From Streptococcus sanguinis SK355 (GTDB lineage Bacteria; Bacillota; Bacilli; Lactobacillales; Streptococcaceae): a DNA stretch of 64,000 nt. Shown here one piece after another: positions 26,004 to 36,700 of the stretch; position 1 is the first letter of the stretch; each line of letters opens with the position of its first letter. The stretch is taken from the NCBI RefSeq assembly GCF_000212855.1, contig NZ_GL890993.1:633090-697089 (forward strand). The letters run 5' to 3'. Made by a program: the position numbers and the translations under genes. The notes under the pieces were generated by a model, which made no database searches, was not told the origin of the DNA, and saw nothing but the letters and a program-made list of their open reading frames with translations.

Positions 26004-27948
26004 TCAAATGCGGCAGCTGTCTATGCTTCTGCCCAAGGAACTGCTGGATCAGCTTCTCTTTTACCTACAGGGTTTAGAGTCGGTTCAGATTCATGACTTG
26101 CGGCAGGAAGAGGACTGGCAGGCAGCCTTTGAGCAGGCTTTAGTCGGCCGGCCAGATCAGCAGCTATCTCAGCAAGATTTGCTCAGTCGTCAAGAAAAGC
26201 TTGAGAAACTGATTGCAGATCTAGAGCCTTTTATGCCCAAAAAGAAACTGCTGGAAGCCTTAAAAGAAGAGCCTTTGGAGTTGTCCTTTACTGCTTTGGA
26301 GCAGGCGGGGAAAGCCCGAGATGAGATTGCGCTCTTAGAAGGAATCAGCAAGCAGCTCAAGGTCTTGCAAGAGGCCAAGGATCAGATAGAAGACGACCGC
26401 TTGGAAGTGGCTGCGCTGGAGAAGTGGGAGCCGCTGGAGCTAACACCGCAATCGGCTGCGACTTTCAGTCATCTGGGAGCGTTGATTGGGACGATTCCCA
26501 ATACAGACGACGATGCTCTGCGCCTGACTCTGGGAGCACATCCTGACCTGAAGTTTCAGGAAGTCTTTACCGATGATACCGAGCATGGGGTTCTTATTTT
26601 TTACAAGGCAGGCTCTCTGGAAGAAGTCCGCAAAATCTTGAAAGAGTACGGCTTTAAGCCTTTTGAGTATGACCATGAGGAACTGCCTGCTGATCGGGTA
26701 GCCCAGCTCAAGGCCAATATTCGACAGCAGGAGGCTGTGGCAGAAGCTATGACAAAGAGTCTGGCAGCTTCTAAGAATGAATTGGACCAGCTCAAGGTTC
26801 AGCTGGACTATCTCTGCAATCTCTCCTCCCGCCAAGAAAGTAAAAATCAGTTAGCCAGCACGCAAAATCTGGCAGCTTTGGAAGGTTGGATCGAAAGCAA
26901 TCAGGTTCAAGATCTTGAAGCTTGCTTGAAGGAGCAGTTTGGCCAGAGCATTCTCATCCAGACCAGAGAGATTAGAAAGGACGAGGAAGATAAGGTTCCG
27001 ACCAAGCTAAAAAACAATGCCTTGGTGGAGCCTTTCGAGCTAGTGACGGAGATGTATTCCTTGCCTAAGTACGGTGATAAGGATCCAACCCCTGTCGTTT
27101 CCCTCTTCTATTTTGTATTCTTTGGCATGATGGTTGCCGACATTGGTTACGGCCTCTTACTCTTTGTGGGCACCAGTCTGGCGCTGCACTTCTTGCATGT
27201 CAAGCCAGGATTGGCTAAGAATCTGCGATTCTTCCGCTTGCTGGGTGTGGCAGTCATCATCTGGGGACTGGTTTATGGTTCTTTCTTTGGCTTTGAACTG
27301 CCCATCGCTCTGATTAGCACCAGCTCCGACGCCATGACGATTCTGGTTATTTCGGTCGTCTTTGGCTTTGTTACAGTGCTGGCGGGCCTCTTCCTCAGCG
27401 GTCTGAAAAATATCCGCCTCAAGGATTATGCAGAAGCTTATAATGCAGGCTTTGCTTGGGTGCTGATTTTGCTGGGGCTGCTACTCTTGGCCTTGGGAAA
27501 TTTCTTCCCATCCTTGGCCTTTGCAGCAACGATTGGTCAGTGGCTGGCCATCATCAATGCTCTAGGCATACTGGCAGTGTCTATTGTCAGTGCTAAGAGC
27601 TTGGCAGGATTGGGGTCAGGTCTCTTTAATCTCTACAATGTTAGCGGCTATGTAGGAGACCTTGTCAGCTTTACACGGCTGATGGCTCTGGGACTTTCTG
27701 GGGCCAGCATTGGCTCGGCTTTTAACTTGATTGTCAGCCTCTTTCCACCTGTCGCTCGCTTTAGCATTGGCATTCTGCTCTTTATTGCCCTGCATTTGGT
27801 CAATATGTTTCTATCTTTTCTGTCCGGTTATGTGCACGGAGCGCGTTTGATTTTTGTGGAATTCTTCGGAAAATTCTACGACGGCGGCGGCAAGCCTTTC
27901 ACTCCGCTCAAGCCTAGTGAAAAATACGTTCAGCAAAGCAAGAAATAA
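25993..27948 (+). CDS. ntpI: V-type ATPase subunit I (a subunit)
   Basis: A 651-residue protein. The N-terminal half (about 1-340) is cytoplasmic with coiled coils; the C-terminal half has seven to eight membrane helices. YVGDLVSFTRLMALGLSG carries Arg562, the conserved arginine that faces the proteolipid ring and is required for ion transfer. It holds the stator together and provides the ion half-channels. It starts inside the previous gene and is followed by a 133-base gap before ntpK. Confidence 0.94.
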   Translation: MAISQMRQLSMLLPKELLDQLLFYLQGLESVQIHDLRQEEDWQAAFEQALVGRPDQQLSQQDLLSRQEKLEKLIADLEPFMPKKKLLEALKEEPLELSFTALEQAGKARDEIALLEGISKQLKVLQEAKDQIEDDRLEVAALEKWEPLELTPQSAATFSHLGALIGTIPNTDDDALRLTLGAHPDLKFQEVFTDDTEHGVLIFYKAGSLEEVRKILKEYGFKPFEYDHEELPADRVAQLKANIRQQEAVAEAMTKSLAASKNELDQLKVQLDYLCNLSSRQESKNQLASTQNLAALEGWIESNQVQDLEACLKEQFGQSILIQTREIRKDEEDKVPTKLKNNALVEPFELVTEMYSLPKYGDKDPTPVVSLFYFVFFGMMVADIGYGLLLFVGTSLALHFLHVKPGLAKNLRFFRLLGVAVIIWGLVYGSFFGFELPIALISTSSDAMTILVISVVFGFVTVLAGLFLSGLKNIRLKDYAEAYNAGFAWVLILLGLLLLALGNFFPSLAFAATIGQWLAIINALGILAVSIVSAKSLAGLGSGLFNLYNVSGYVGDLVSFTRLMALGLSGASIGSAFNLIVSLFPPVARFSIGILLFIALHLVNMFLSFLSGYVHGARLIFVEFFGKFYDGGGKPFTPLKPSEKYVQQSKK

Positions 27949-28078
27949 AGATTAGGAAGCTGTGTTTAACGAGCAGAAATTCATCTTTTAAGATACAGTT
28001 TCTACAACATCAGAACAAGCAACATTCATTAAACTAGCTGTTGGTTTTACGACGATTACAGCATTTTCATAGGAGTAA

Positions 28079-28561
<483 letters not shown>

Positions 28562-28571
28562 GGAGGCTTTT

Positions 28572-29162
28572 ATGTCTGACATATCAGATCTCAAAGCTTC
28601 TGTCTTGGAGCAGGCTCACGAGAAGGGGCGTTTGCTTTTGGCCGAGGCTACTGAGAAAATAGAACAGGAAGCCAAGGAACGTGAGACCCAGCTGGTTCGG
28701 CAAAAGCTTGGACAGCGGGAGCAGCAGCTGAAAGAAATCAGCCGGCGCAGTCAGCGTGAAATCCAGCAATTGGAAAATCAAAAACGTCAATCTACCTTGG
28801 TCATCAAGCAGCGGGTTCTCAGAGAGCTTTTTGAGGAAGCCTATGCTCAGATGGCGGCTTGGTCACAGATTGAGGAAGAGCATTTTCTGAAGAGTGTCCT
28901 GGCTAAATACCCAGAGGAAGAGATGACACTGGTTTTCGGTGCTCTATCAGCTGAGAAATTCAGCTCCAGCCAGTTAGAAGGCTTGAAAAAGGCCTTTCCA
29001 AAAGTGTCTTTTTCAGACCAGTCCATAGCCGGTCAGGCAGGTTTTGTACTAAGCCAGGGACGGGTGGATGACAGTTATCTCTATCGTGACTTGCTGGACT
29101 CTGTCTGGCAAGAGGAAAGCTACCGTCTGGCTCAGGATATTTTCAAAGACCAGGCAGAATAG
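28572..29162 (+). CDS. ntpE: V-type ATPase subunit E
   Basis: A 196-residue peripheral stalk subunit. The first 90 residues are a charged coiled coil (LLLAEATEKIEQEAKERE); the rest is a small alpha/beta domain that binds the A3B3 head. AAGGAGG precedes ATG 28572, ten bases after ntpK. The next gene begins 11 bases after its stop. Confidence 0.9.
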   Translation: MSDISDLKASVLEQAHEKGRLLLAEATEKIEQEAKERETQLVRQKLGQREQQLKEISRRSQREIQQLENQKRQSTLVIKQRVLRELFEEAYAQMAAWSQIEEEHFLKSVLAKYPEEEMTLVFGALSAEKFSSSQLEGLKKAFPKVSFSDQSIAGQAGFVLSQGRVDDSYLYRDLLDSVWQEESYRLAQDIFKDQAE

Positions 29163-29172
29163 GAGGCGGACC

Positions 29173-30186
29173 ATGGGTGAAACAAGCTTCTCTCAAGTCA
29201 ATACAGCCATTAGTGTACAGGAGGCTTCCTTTTTGACGCCCCAGCAATATGAACAGTTGCTGCAGGCTGACAATCCTGCCAGCCGCTCTGCAATCTTGCA
29301 GGGAACGGTCTATGCCATGGATGCTGAAGCTATCAAGGATCTCAATGCCATTGAGCAAGTACTGATGAAGCATTTGTATTCCGTTTATAATTGGGCGCTT
29401 GAGATTAGTCCAAGTAAGGAGCTGGTGGAGATTTTCACGCTCCGCTACACCTACCACAATCTCAAAGTTTTTCTCAAGGGTCGGGCGACAGCTCAGTCCT
29501 TGGAGCATTTGCTGATGCCGGTGGGGACTTATTCGCTGGAGGTTTTGGAGCACTTGGTCATGGCCTTTTCGGCTGAGTATTGTCCAGATTTCATGCTGGA
29601 CGAGGTGCTTGCGACTTGGCAGGAATACCAGGATTATCAGGATGTGCGCGTGCTGGAGATTGGCATGGACATGGCTTACTTCCAGCATCTCAAGCGTCTG
29701 ACACAGGAGTTGGAAGATGAGAGCCTGCTGCAGCTGGTGAATCTGACTATTGATTTTTATAATGCCATCACCGTCAAGCGGGCTGTTGGTTTGGGCAAAC
29801 CGCGCAGCTTTATGAGGCAACTCTTGTCTGATGAAGGAAGTCTTTCTGCTGCCAACTGGATTGCCATGGCAGAGCAGGGAGATTTCTTGACTTGGTTTAG
29901 CCAGATCAATCCCTGTGGTTACGATCTGGAACTGCGCTCCTATGAGGAAAAAATGCGGAACCAGACCTTGACGACAGTAGAGTTAGAATATCTAGCGGAC
30001 CTCTTGCAGGCTAAGTTGCTGGCGGCTGGTCAGTTTGAGACAGATGGCCCGCTTCCTCTCGCCCGCTATCTGCTGGGTAAGGAGCTGGAAGTCAAGAATC
30101 TGCGGTTGATTTTGACCGGAATGGACAATCAGCTGCCCGTAGAGCTTATCAGAGAAAGGATGCGACCGATTTATGGACAAGACTAG
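29173..30186 (+). CDS. ntpC: V-type ATPase subunit C (d-like)
   Basis: A 337-residue, all-helical soluble protein that links the central shaft to the K ring. Features: SFLTPQQYEQLLQADNP near the start, the YNWALEISPSKELVEIFTLRYTYHNLKV region (cited in part) and repeated Leu/Glu-rich helices. Start ATG 29173 after AGGAGGCGG; a longer in-frame extension upstream lies within ntpE and is rejected. It overlaps ntpF by 14 bases. Confidence 0.9.
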   Translation: MGETSFSQVNTAISVQEASFLTPQQYEQLLQADNPASRSAILQGTVYAMDAEAIKDLNAIEQVLMKHLYSVYNWALEISPSKELVEIFTLRYTYHNLKVFLKGRATAQSLEHLLMPVGTYSLEVLEHLVMAFSAEYCPDFMLDEVLATWQEYQDYQDVRVLEIGMDMAYFQHLKRLTQELEDESLLQLVNLTIDFYNAITVKRAVGLGKPRSFMRQLLSDEGSLSAANWIAMAEQGDFLTWFSQINPCGYDLELRSYEEKMRNQTLTTVELEYLADLLQAKLLAAGQFETDGPLPLARYLLGKELEVKNLRLILTGMDNQLPVELIRERMRPIYGQD

Positions 30187-30493
30187 CTACAAGATTGCGG
30201 TCGTGGGGAATCGCGATACCATTCTCCCTTTTAAGCTGATTGGTTTTCAGACCTTTCCAGTGAAGGAAGCTCAGGAGACAATCAATACTCTGCGTCGGCT
30301 CGCCCGCGAAGATTTCGGCATTATCTATCTGACGGAGGATATGGCTGCGGATATTCCAGAAACCCTGGCCTACTATGACCAGCTGGAGATTCCTGCTCTT
30401 GTGCTCATTCCTACTCATAAGGGGAGCACGGGACTGGCTCTTTCGCGGATTCATGAAAATGTCGAAAAGGCTGTCGGACAAGATATATTGTGA
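30173..30493 (+). CDS. ntpF: V-type ATPase subunit F
   Basis: A 106-residue Rossmann-like subunit of the rotor. KIAVVGNRDTILPFKLIGFQTF at the N-terminus (cited in part) is typical, as is GIIYLTEDMA. It binds subunit D and regulates the motor. It starts inside ntpC and stops seven bases before the GNAT gene. The C-terminal region is short, as in bacterial NtpF. Confidence 0.92.
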   Translation: MDKTSYKIAVVGNRDTILPFKLIGFQTFPVKEAQETINTLRRLAREDFGIIYLTEDMAADIPETLAYYDQLEIPALVLIPTHKGSTGLALSRIHENVEKAVGQDIL

Positions 30494-30500
30494 GGTTTTT

Positions 30501-31196
30501 ATGCGAATCAATCAACTAGGTCAGCCCATTGGGGATGCTCTGTCGGATTTTCAACCGGGAGACTTTCCCAACTTGGAGCGAATCGAAGGCCAGTATGTTA
30601 TTATCGAGCCTTTGTCCAAGGACAAGCATGGAGCGGATTTGTATGAAGTGTATGGCCCGGAATCTCCTGCGGATATGTGGACCTATCTTTTTCAAAATCC
30701 TGCCCAAAGTCAAGAGGAATGGTCCCAGAAGCTAGATCAGATGCTGGCGGCTCAGGATCGTTTTCACTATGCGATTGTGGACAAGGAGAGCGGTAAGGCT
30801 CTAGGAACTTTTGCCTTGATGAGAATAGATCGGGGCAACCGTGTCATCGAAGTGGGAGCTGTGACCTATTCGCCCAAGCTGAAGCGCACCAGACTGGCTA
30901 CGGAAGCCCAGTACTTGCTGGCACGCTATGTCTTTGAAGAGCTGGAGTATCGCCGCTATGAATGGAAATGCGATGCACTCAATCAGCCGTCAAGGCGGGC
31001 AGCAGAGCGGCTTGGTTTCACCTATGAAGGCAGATTTCGTCAGGTCCTTGTCTATAAGGGGCGCAACCGAGATACTGACTGGCTATCTATGATTGACAAG
31101 GATTGGCCGGCCGTCAAGAGCCGTCTAGAAAAATGGCTCAGCCCAGATAATTTCGACGAAAAGGGCCAGCAAATAAAATCCTTATCTGATTTTTAA
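30501..31196 (+). CDS. GNAT-family N-acetyltransferase inside the V-ATPase operon
   Basis: A 231-residue RimJ/RimL-type acetyltransferase. It has the expected beta strands EGQYVIIEPLS and GKALGTFALMRID, the acetyl-CoA region KRTRLATEAQYLLARYVFEE, and ALNQPSRRAAERLGFTYEGRFRQ near the C-terminus (cited in part). GAGG lies six bases before ATG 30501, and ntpF stops seven bases earlier, so it shares the operon's transcript. It interrupts the usual ntpF-ntpA order. Targets could be a ribosomal protein, the ATPase itself or a small molecule; nothing in the sequence decides this. Confidence 0.88.
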   Translation: MRINQLGQPIGDALSDFQPGDFPNLERIEGQYVIIEPLSKDKHGADLYEVYGPESPADMWTYLFQNPAQSQEEWSQKLDQMLAAQDRFHYAIVDKESGKALGTFALMRIDRGNRVIEVGAVTYSPKLKRTRLATEAQYLLARYVFEELEYRRYEWKCDALNQPSRRAAERLGFTYEGRFRQVLVYKGRNRDTDWLSMIDKDWPAVKSRLEKWLSPDNFDEKGQQIKSLSDF

Positions 31197-31210
31197 AATA
31201 AAAAGAAACA

Positions 31211-31260
31211 ATCCTTGCCCTAGAGTTAGCTAAGAAGGATTTCAAACTCGCGGCAAGGAT
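31211..31260 (+). repeat. Inverted repeat between the GNAT gene and ntpA
   Basis: Perfect nine-base arms ATCCTTGCC (31211-31219) and GGCAAGGAT (31252-31260) with a 32-base loop, in the 164-base gap before ntpA. There is no T run, so it is more likely an mRNA-stability or processing element than a terminator. Confidence 0.65.
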
Positions 31261-31360
31261 CAAAAAATACTCTTTGGAAATGAAATTCAAACTACTACTT
31301 GGTTTGAGCTTTGATTTTCATTGAGAAACAACAAAAATCTCCCAAGAATGGAGGAAGATT

Positions 31361-33151
31361 GTGAGTCAAGGAAAGATTGTCAAAGTTTCTGGTCCTCTGG
31401 TGTTGGCATCGGGGATGCAGGAAGCGAATATTCAGGATATCTGCCGGGTTGGCGATTTGGGGTTGATCGGTGAAATTATTGAAATGCGGCGGGACCAAGC
31501 CTCTATTCAGGTTTATGAAGAAACTTCTGGCTTGGGGCCAGGAGAGCCGGTCATCACGACTGGAAGCCCTCTGTCTGTTGAACTGGGACCAGGTCTGATT
31601 TCTCAGATGTTTGACGGGATTCAGCGGCCTTTGGAGCGTTTCCAGACCATCACGGCGAGTGATTTCCTCGTCCGCGGTGTCCAATTGCCAAATCTAGACC
31701 GTGAGATAAAGTGGGATTTTGTTCCAGGTCTGTCTGTCGGAGATGCGGTTGAGGCTGGCGATATTCTGGGAACGGTCCAGGAGACCAATCTGGTGGAGCA
31801 CCGCATCATGGTGCCAGTCGGCGTCAGTGGACGCTTGGCCAATATCTCAGCTGGCAGTTTCACTGTTGAAGAGACTGTTTACGAGATTGAGCAGGCGGAT
31901 GGGTCTATTTTTAAAGGGACTCTGATGCAAAAATGGCCGGTCCGTCGTGGGCGTCCTTTTGCTCAGAAGCTGATTCCGGTTGAGCCTTTGGTGACAGGTC
32001 AGCGGGTCATTGATACCTTCTTCCCAGTGACCAAGGGTGGAGCAGCTGCCGTACCAGGACCATTCGGGGCTGGTAAGACTGTGGTTCAGCACCAGGTGGC
32101 CAAGTTTGCCAATGTTGACATCGTTATCTATGTTGGCTGTGGTGAGCGTGGCAATGAGATGACTGACGTACTCAATGAATTCCCAGAACTAATTGACCCT
32201 GCTACTGGCCAATCCATCATGCAGCGGACGGTGCTGATTGCCAACACCTCCAATATGCCGGTGGCGGCCAGAGAAGCATCAATTTACACAGGGATTACGA
32301 TCGCCGAATACTTCCGTGACATGGGCTACTCCGTGGCTATCATGGCAGATTCTACCTCTCGCTGGGCAGAAGCATTGCGGGAAATGTCCGGCCGTCTGGA
32401 AGAAATGCCGGGTGATGAAGGCTATCCAGCCTATCTTGGCAGCCGGATTGCGGAGTATTACGAGCGGGCGGGTCGGGTCAAGACGCTCGGTTCGACTGCG
32501 CGAGAAGGATCTATTACTGCTATCGGGGCCGTATCACCTCCGGGTGGAGATATTTCTGAGCCGGTGACGCAAAACACCCTGCGGATTGTCAAGGTCTTCT
32601 GGGGCTTGGATGCCCAGTTGGCTCAACGCCGGCATTTCCCAGCTATCAACTGGCTGAGTTCTTACTCTCTCTACCTAGACGAAGTGGGAGCCTATATTGA
32701 CCAGCATGAGAAGATTGCTTGGGCAGAAAAGGTGACTAAGGCCATGAATATCCTGCAAAAGGAAAGCGAACTACAGGAAATCGTTCGTTTGGTGGGCTTG
32801 GATTCCTTGTCTGAGAAGGACCGGCTGACCATGAATGCGGCTAAGATGATCCGCGAGGACTATCTGCAGCAGAATGCCTTTGATGATGTGGACACCTATA
32901 CTTCTTTCAAAAAGCAGGTGGCTTTATTGAGCAATATCCTGACCTTCGATGCGGAGGCCAATCGTGCCTTGGAGCTGGGGGCTTATTTCCGAGAAATCAT
33001 GGAAGGAACGGTGGAGCTGCGTGACCGAATTGCCCGCAGCAAGTTTATCCATGAAGACCAGTTGGAAAAAATTCAGGATCTCAGTCAGACCATTGAGGAA
33101 ACCCTGCATCAGATTCTTGCCCAAGGAGGACTAGACAATGAGCGTCATTAA
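31361..33151 (+). CDS. ntpA: V-type ATPase catalytic subunit A
   Basis: A 596-residue catalytic subunit. P-loop [11 protein letters not shown] with Lys239, [27 protein letters not shown] and the inserted non-homologous region at about 110-190 typical of A subunits. It starts with GTG 31361 after GGAGGAAG. Three copies alternate with B in the head and hydrolyse ATP. It overlaps the ntpB start by 14 bases. Confidence 0.97.
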   Translation: MSQGKIVKVSGPLVLASGMQEANIQDICRVGDLGLIGEIIEMRRDQASIQVYEETSGLGPGEPVITTGSPLSVELGPGLISQMFDGIQRPLERFQTITASDFLVRGVQLPNLDREIKWDFVPGLSVGDAVEAGDILGTVQETNLVEHRIMVPVGVSGRLANISAGSFTVEETVYEIEQADGSIFKGTLMQKWPVRRGRPFAQKLIPVEPLVTGQRVIDTFFPVTKGGAAAVPGPFGAGKTVVQHQVAKFANVDIVIYVGCGERGNEMTDVLNEFPELIDPATGQSIMQRTVLIANTSNMPVAAREASIYTGITIAEYFRDMGYSVAIMADSTSRWAEALREMSGRLEEMPGDEGYPAYLGSRIAEYYERAGRVKTLGSTAREGSITAIGAVSPPGGDISEPVTQNTLRIVKVFWGLDAQLAQRRHFPAINWLSSYSLYLDEVGAYIDQHEKIAWAEKVTKAMNILQKESELQEIVRLVGLDSLSEKDRLTMNAAKMIREDYLQQNAFDDVDTYTSFKKQVALLSNILTFDAEANRALELGAYFREIMEGTVELRDRIARSKFIHEDQLEKIQDLSQTIEETLHQILAQGGLDNERH

Positions 33152-34532
33152 AGAATACCGCACCGTCAGTGAAGTTGTCGGCCCTCTGATGATTGTCGAC
33201 CAAGTTGCTGGCGTGCATTTCAATGAATTGGTAGAAATCCAGCTGCATGACGGCAGCAAGCGTCAGGGCCAGGTTCTGGAAGTCCAAGAAGACAAGGCTA
33301 TGGTCCAGCTTTTTGAAGGCTCCAGTGGGATCAATCTGGAAAAAGCCAAGGTTCGCTTTACTGGGCGTCCGCTAGAGTTGCCAGTGTCAGAAGACATGGT
33401 GGGACGGATTTTCAATGGAATGGGCAAGCCAATTGATGGCGGCCCAGCTATCTTGCCAGAAAAATATCTGGATATTGACGGTCAAGCTATCAATCCAGTT
33501 GCTCGCGACTATCCGGATGAGTTTATTCAGACTGGAATTTCAGCCATTGACCACCTCAATACCTTGGTTCGGGGACAAAAACTGCCAGTATTTTCTGGCT
33601 CTGGTCTGCCCCACAAGGAATTAGCTGCTCAAATCGCCCGTCAGGCCACAGTGCTTAACTCTGATGAAAACTTCGCCGTGGTCTTTGCGGCCATGGGGAT
33701 TACCTTTGAAGAAGCCGAATTCTTCATGAATGACTTGAGAGAAACAGGCGCTATTGACCGCTCGGTGCTCTTTATCAATCTAGCCAATGACCCAGCCATC
33801 GAGCGGATTGCGACGCCTCGGATTGCCCTGACAGCAGCCGAGTATCTAGCTTATGAAAAGGACATGCACGTTCTGGTCATCATGACCGACATGACCAACT
33901 ACTGTGAAGCCCTGCGGGAAGTTTCCGCAGCTCGTCGTGAAGTGCCGGGCCGTCGCGGGTATCCGGGCTATCTATATACTAACCTGTCCACCCTTTATGA
34001 GCGGGCTGGACGTCTGGTTGGCAAGAAAGGCTCGGTGACGCAGATTCCGATCCTGTCCATGCCAGAGGATGATATCACCCATCCGATTCCGGATTTGACG
34101 GGTTATATTACGGAGGGGCAGATTATCCTTTCGCGTGACCTTTATAACAGCGGCTATCGTCCGCCCATCAATGTCCTGCCATCTCTGTCTCGTCTCAAGG
34201 ACAAGGGCTCAGGTGAGGGCAAGACTAGAGGAGACCATGCCGCCACCATGAACCAGCTATTTGCCGCCTATGCCCAAGGCAAGCAGGCCAAGGAGCTGGC
34301 TGTCGTTCTGGGGGAATCCGCCCTGTCCGAAACGGACAAGCTCTATGTGCGCTTTACTGACCGCTTTGAGCAGGAATACATCAATCAAGGTTTCCAGACC
34401 AATCGAACCATCGAGGAAAGCTTAGATCTAGGCTGGGAACTCCTATCCATTTTACCTAGAACAGAGCTTAAGCGGATCAAGGACGATATGATTGACCAAT
34501 ACCTGCCGCAGACCAAGGAGGAAGAAAGATGA
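33138..34532 (+). CDS. ntpB: V-type ATPase subunit B
   Basis: A 464-residue non-catalytic head subunit. It lacks a canonical Walker A (the loop reads [11 protein letters not shown]), as expected, and contains [34 protein letters not shown] and the [20 protein letters not shown] stretch. Each B lies between two A subunits and contributes an arginine to the ATP site. The stop overlaps the ntpD start (ATGA). Confidence 0.97.
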   Translation: MSVIKEYRTVSEVVGPLMIVDQVAGVHFNELVEIQLHDGSKRQGQVLEVQEDKAMVQLFEGSSGINLEKAKVRFTGRPLELPVSEDMVGRIFNGMGKPIDGGPAILPEKYLDIDGQAINPVARDYPDEFIQTGISAIDHLNTLVRGQKLPVFSGSGLPHKELAAQIARQATVLNSDENFAVVFAAMGITFEEAEFFMNDLRETGAIDRSVLFINLANDPAIERIATPRIALTAAEYLAYEKDMHVLVIMTDMTNYCEALREVSAARREVPGRRGYPGYLYTNLSTLYERAGRLVGKKGSVTQIPILSMPEDDITHPIPDLTGYITEGQIILSRDLYNSGYRPPINVLPSLSRLKDKGSGEGKTRGDHAATMNQLFAAYAQGKQAKELAVVLGESALSETDKLYVRFTDRFEQEYINQGFQTNRTIEESLDLGWELLSILPRTELKRIKDDMIDQYLPQTKEEER

Positions 34533-35152
34533 CACGACTCAATGTCAAGCCGACTCGGATGGAGCTGAATAACTTAAAAGCCCGTCTCAAAACGGCTGTT
34601 CGTGGGCATAAGCTGCTCAAGGACAAGCGGGATGAGCTGATGCGGCGCTTCATTGAGTCGGTCCGTGAGAATAATCAGCTCCGCCAAAAGGTCGAAGCAG
34701 CTCTAGTCGGTCACCTACAGGATTTTGTCATGGCCAAGGCATTGGAGAGTGATCTCATGGTCCAGGAAATCTTTGCTGTGCCCATGCGGGAAGTCAATCT
34801 GCATGTGGAGACGGAGAATATCATGAGTGTGCGCGTGCCCAAGATGCATGCCCATATTGACAATCCCTACGGTGATGACGAGGGAGACGTAGTTTATAGC
34901 TATGTGGCGTCTAACAGTCAGATGGATGAAACCATTGAAAGCATGAGCGATCTGCTTCCTGACCTGCTGAGATTGGCTGAGATTGAAAAAAGCTGCCAGC
35001 TCATGGCGGATGAAATCGAGAAAACCCGCCGTCGGGTCAACGGACTAGAGTATGCTACCATCCCTGACCTCAAAGAAACCATCTACTATATCGAAATGAA
35101 GCTGGAAGAAGCCGAACGGGCTAGCCTCGTCCGAATGATGAAGGTGAAATAA
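34529..35152 (+). CDS. ntpD: V-type ATPase subunit D
   Basis: A 207-residue central-shaft subunit, mostly two long helices. [18 protein letters not shown] at the start and [19 protein letters not shown] near the end are family signatures. With F it turns inside the A3B3 head. It is the last gene of the operon; a strong terminator lies 35 bases on. Confidence 0.95.
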   Translation: MTRLNVKPTRMELNNLKARLKTAVRGHKLLKDKRDELMRRFIESVRENNQLRQKVEAALVGHLQDFVMAKALESDLMVQEIFAVPMREVNLHVETENIMSVRVPKMHAHIDNPYGDDEGDVVYSYVASNSQMDETIESMSDLLPDLLRLAEIEKSCQLMADEIEKTRRRVNGLEYATIPDLKETIYYIEMKLEEAERASLVRMMKVK

Positions 35153-35385
35153 GATGCGTAGGCGTTAAAAAAACGACTGAAAAATAGGAACTGGACGATG
35201 GATTCGATGAATCCAAGTCCAGTTCTCTTTTTTCCGAGTTTTTAGCCGTAGCTCGATTTAGCTAGACTAACCCAGAGTGAATAGATATATTCACAGCAAA
35301 AATAGATGAAGAAGCAACAACAACTTCTAGGAGATCTTATCTTTTTTGCCCAGAGCTTAGGTCGGGTTTAGTTCACCAGAGTAGA
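35153..35385. repeat. Intergenic repeat, copy A (after ntpD)
   Basis: Begins right after the ntpD stop with GCGTTAAAAAAACGACTGAA and ends a first unit near 35267 (TTTTAGCCGTAGCTCG). A second part (35338-35353) contains TATCTTTTTTGCCCAG, an exact 16-base match to copy C. CTAACCCAGAGT at 35266-35277 recurs at 55248. The block is 441 bases from the ntpD stop to the next gene; beyond it I see only the Sip-like gene's promoter area. Confidence 0.6.
35188..35234 (+). terminator. Terminator of the V-ATPase operon
   Basis: GAACTGGAC (35188-35196) pairs with GTCCAGTTC (35217-35225) around a smaller stem GGATTC/GAATCC, followed by TCTTTTTT. It is embedded in an intergenic repeat seen twice more in the window. 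Confidence 0.92.
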
Positions 35386-35593
35386 AAAAATTCAAATAAG
35401 TCCAAAAGAAAAAATAGAACCTCTCTAAATGGGGTTCTTTTGCTTGCTACCAGTTTTTATATGTTACAAACAAATCTCCATATTACAGGGGGCAGACAGT
35501 TCTGTTAAATAGGTCGAAAAAGGCTTTTTTCTTAGAAAATTTATGGTAAGATGGATTTCGTATCATGAATGATTAGGAAGGTGCATTTTGCAT

Positions 35594-36691
35594 ATGAAAA
35601 TGAATAAGAAATTACTTTTGGCTTCAACTGTTGCTTTGTCAGCATTGCCTTTGTTTACAACAAAAGCTGAGGAGCAGCCACAAAACTGGACTGCCAGAAC
35701 AGTTGAGCAAATTAAAGCAGATATTACTAGTAATGAAAACCAACAAACATACACTGTTCAATATGGAGATACTTTAGGAAATATCGCTCAAGCGATGAAT
35801 ATTGACCTTGTTGAATTGGCTAAAATTAATCAAATTGCCAATGCAGACTTGATTTTCCCAGGTACTGTTTTGACCGTTACAACAAATGGACAAAATGAAA
35901 TTGCCTCTGTAGAAATCCAAAGCTACCAAGCAGGAAATAACGCAGGATATGTAACAGAAAGTTATACAGCTGACGAGATTTTTGGTACTGAGCAAGCCGC
36001 TCCAGCGGCACCGGCTCAAGCAGCAGAAACTCCAGCTCCAGCTGTTGAGGAAGCTGTTGCAGCTCCAGCAGACCAAGCACCAGCGCCTGCTGAAGAAGCT
36101 CCTGCCCCAGCAGCAGAAGTTGCAAGTGAAGCAGCCCCAGCTGCGGAAGAAAATGCAGCAGCTCCTGTAGAAGCAGCGCCACAGCCAGCAGTAGCTGCAA
36201 GTCCAGAAGCGCCAGCAGAGGCAGCTCCAGTTGCAGCTGAATTAGGCCAAGACCAGGTCAGTCAAGCAACTGCCGCTGTTGAGCCAACAACTTACAATGC
36301 TCCAGCTGTAACAGATGCTGCTAGCGTGGCAACCAACAACTCTGCTAATGCTGGTCTTCAGCCACAGACTGCAGCTCTGAAAGAAGAAATAGCAGCTAAA
36401 TATGGCATTACAGAATTCAGTCTCTATCGTCCAGGCGATAGCGGAGATCATGGTAAGGGCTTGGCAGCTGACTTTATCGTTGGTGAGAATACTGAATTAG
36501 GAAACCAGGTCGCAGCCGATGTTACTTCTAACATGACTGAAAGAGGAATCTCTTACGTTATCTGGCAGCAACAGTTCTATGCACCATTTGAAAGCATTTA
36601 TGGACCAGCTAATACTTGGAACCAAATGCCAGACCGTGGCAGCGTAACTGAAAACCATTACGACCACGTTCACGTATCAATGAATGAATAA
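35594..36691 (+). CDS. Sip-like secreted LysM protein
   Basis: A 365-residue surface protein. A signal peptide (KLLLASTVALSALPLF) is followed by one LysM domain at about 50-95 (YTVQYGDTLGNIAQAMNID), a long low-complexity Ala/Pro/Glu linker (about 130-240) and a C-terminal domain with GDHGKGLAADFIV and NHYDHVHVSM, whose His/Asp/His pattern resembles zinc-binding peptidases. The C-terminal domain strongly resembles the surface immunogenic protein of group B streptococcus. Peptidoglycan binding is expected; enzyme activity is not shown. ATG 35594 was chosen; TTG 35588 has better spacing to AGGAAGG. Confidence 0.88.
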   Translation: MKMNKKLLLASTVALSALPLFTTKAEEQPQNWTARTVEQIKADITSNENQQTYTVQYGDTLGNIAQAMNIDLVELAKINQIANADLIFPGTVLTVTTNGQNEIASVEIQSYQAGNNAGYVTESYTADEIFGTEQAAPAAPAQAAETPAPAVEEAVAAPADQAPAPAEEAPAPAAEVASEAAPAAEENAAAPVEAAPQPAVAASPEAPAEAAPVAAELGQDQVSQATAAVEPTTYNAPAVTDAASVATNNSANAGLQPQTAALKEEIAAKYGITEFSLYRPGDSGDHGKGLAADFIVGENTELGNQVAADVTSNMTERGISYVIWQQQFYAPFESIYGPANTWNQMPDRGSVTENHYDHVHVSMNE

Positions 36692-36700
36692 TATGAAAAC

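Noticed and set aside
35461..35520. Possible VicR/WalR box (TGTTAC..TGTTAA) before the Sip-like gene
   Set aside because: The spacing of the TGTTAC and TGTTAA strings is far from the five bases of the known direct repeat.
35588..35593. TTG start for the Sip-like protein
   Set aside because: Better ribosome-site spacing, but the signal peptide from ATG 35594 is complete and TTG is rare; kept only as an alternative.
36000..36240. Alternative-frame protein in the Ala/Pro repeat of the Sip-like gene
   Set aside because: Low-complexity repeats keep several frames open by composition. The main frame has signal peptide, LysM and C-terminal domain.
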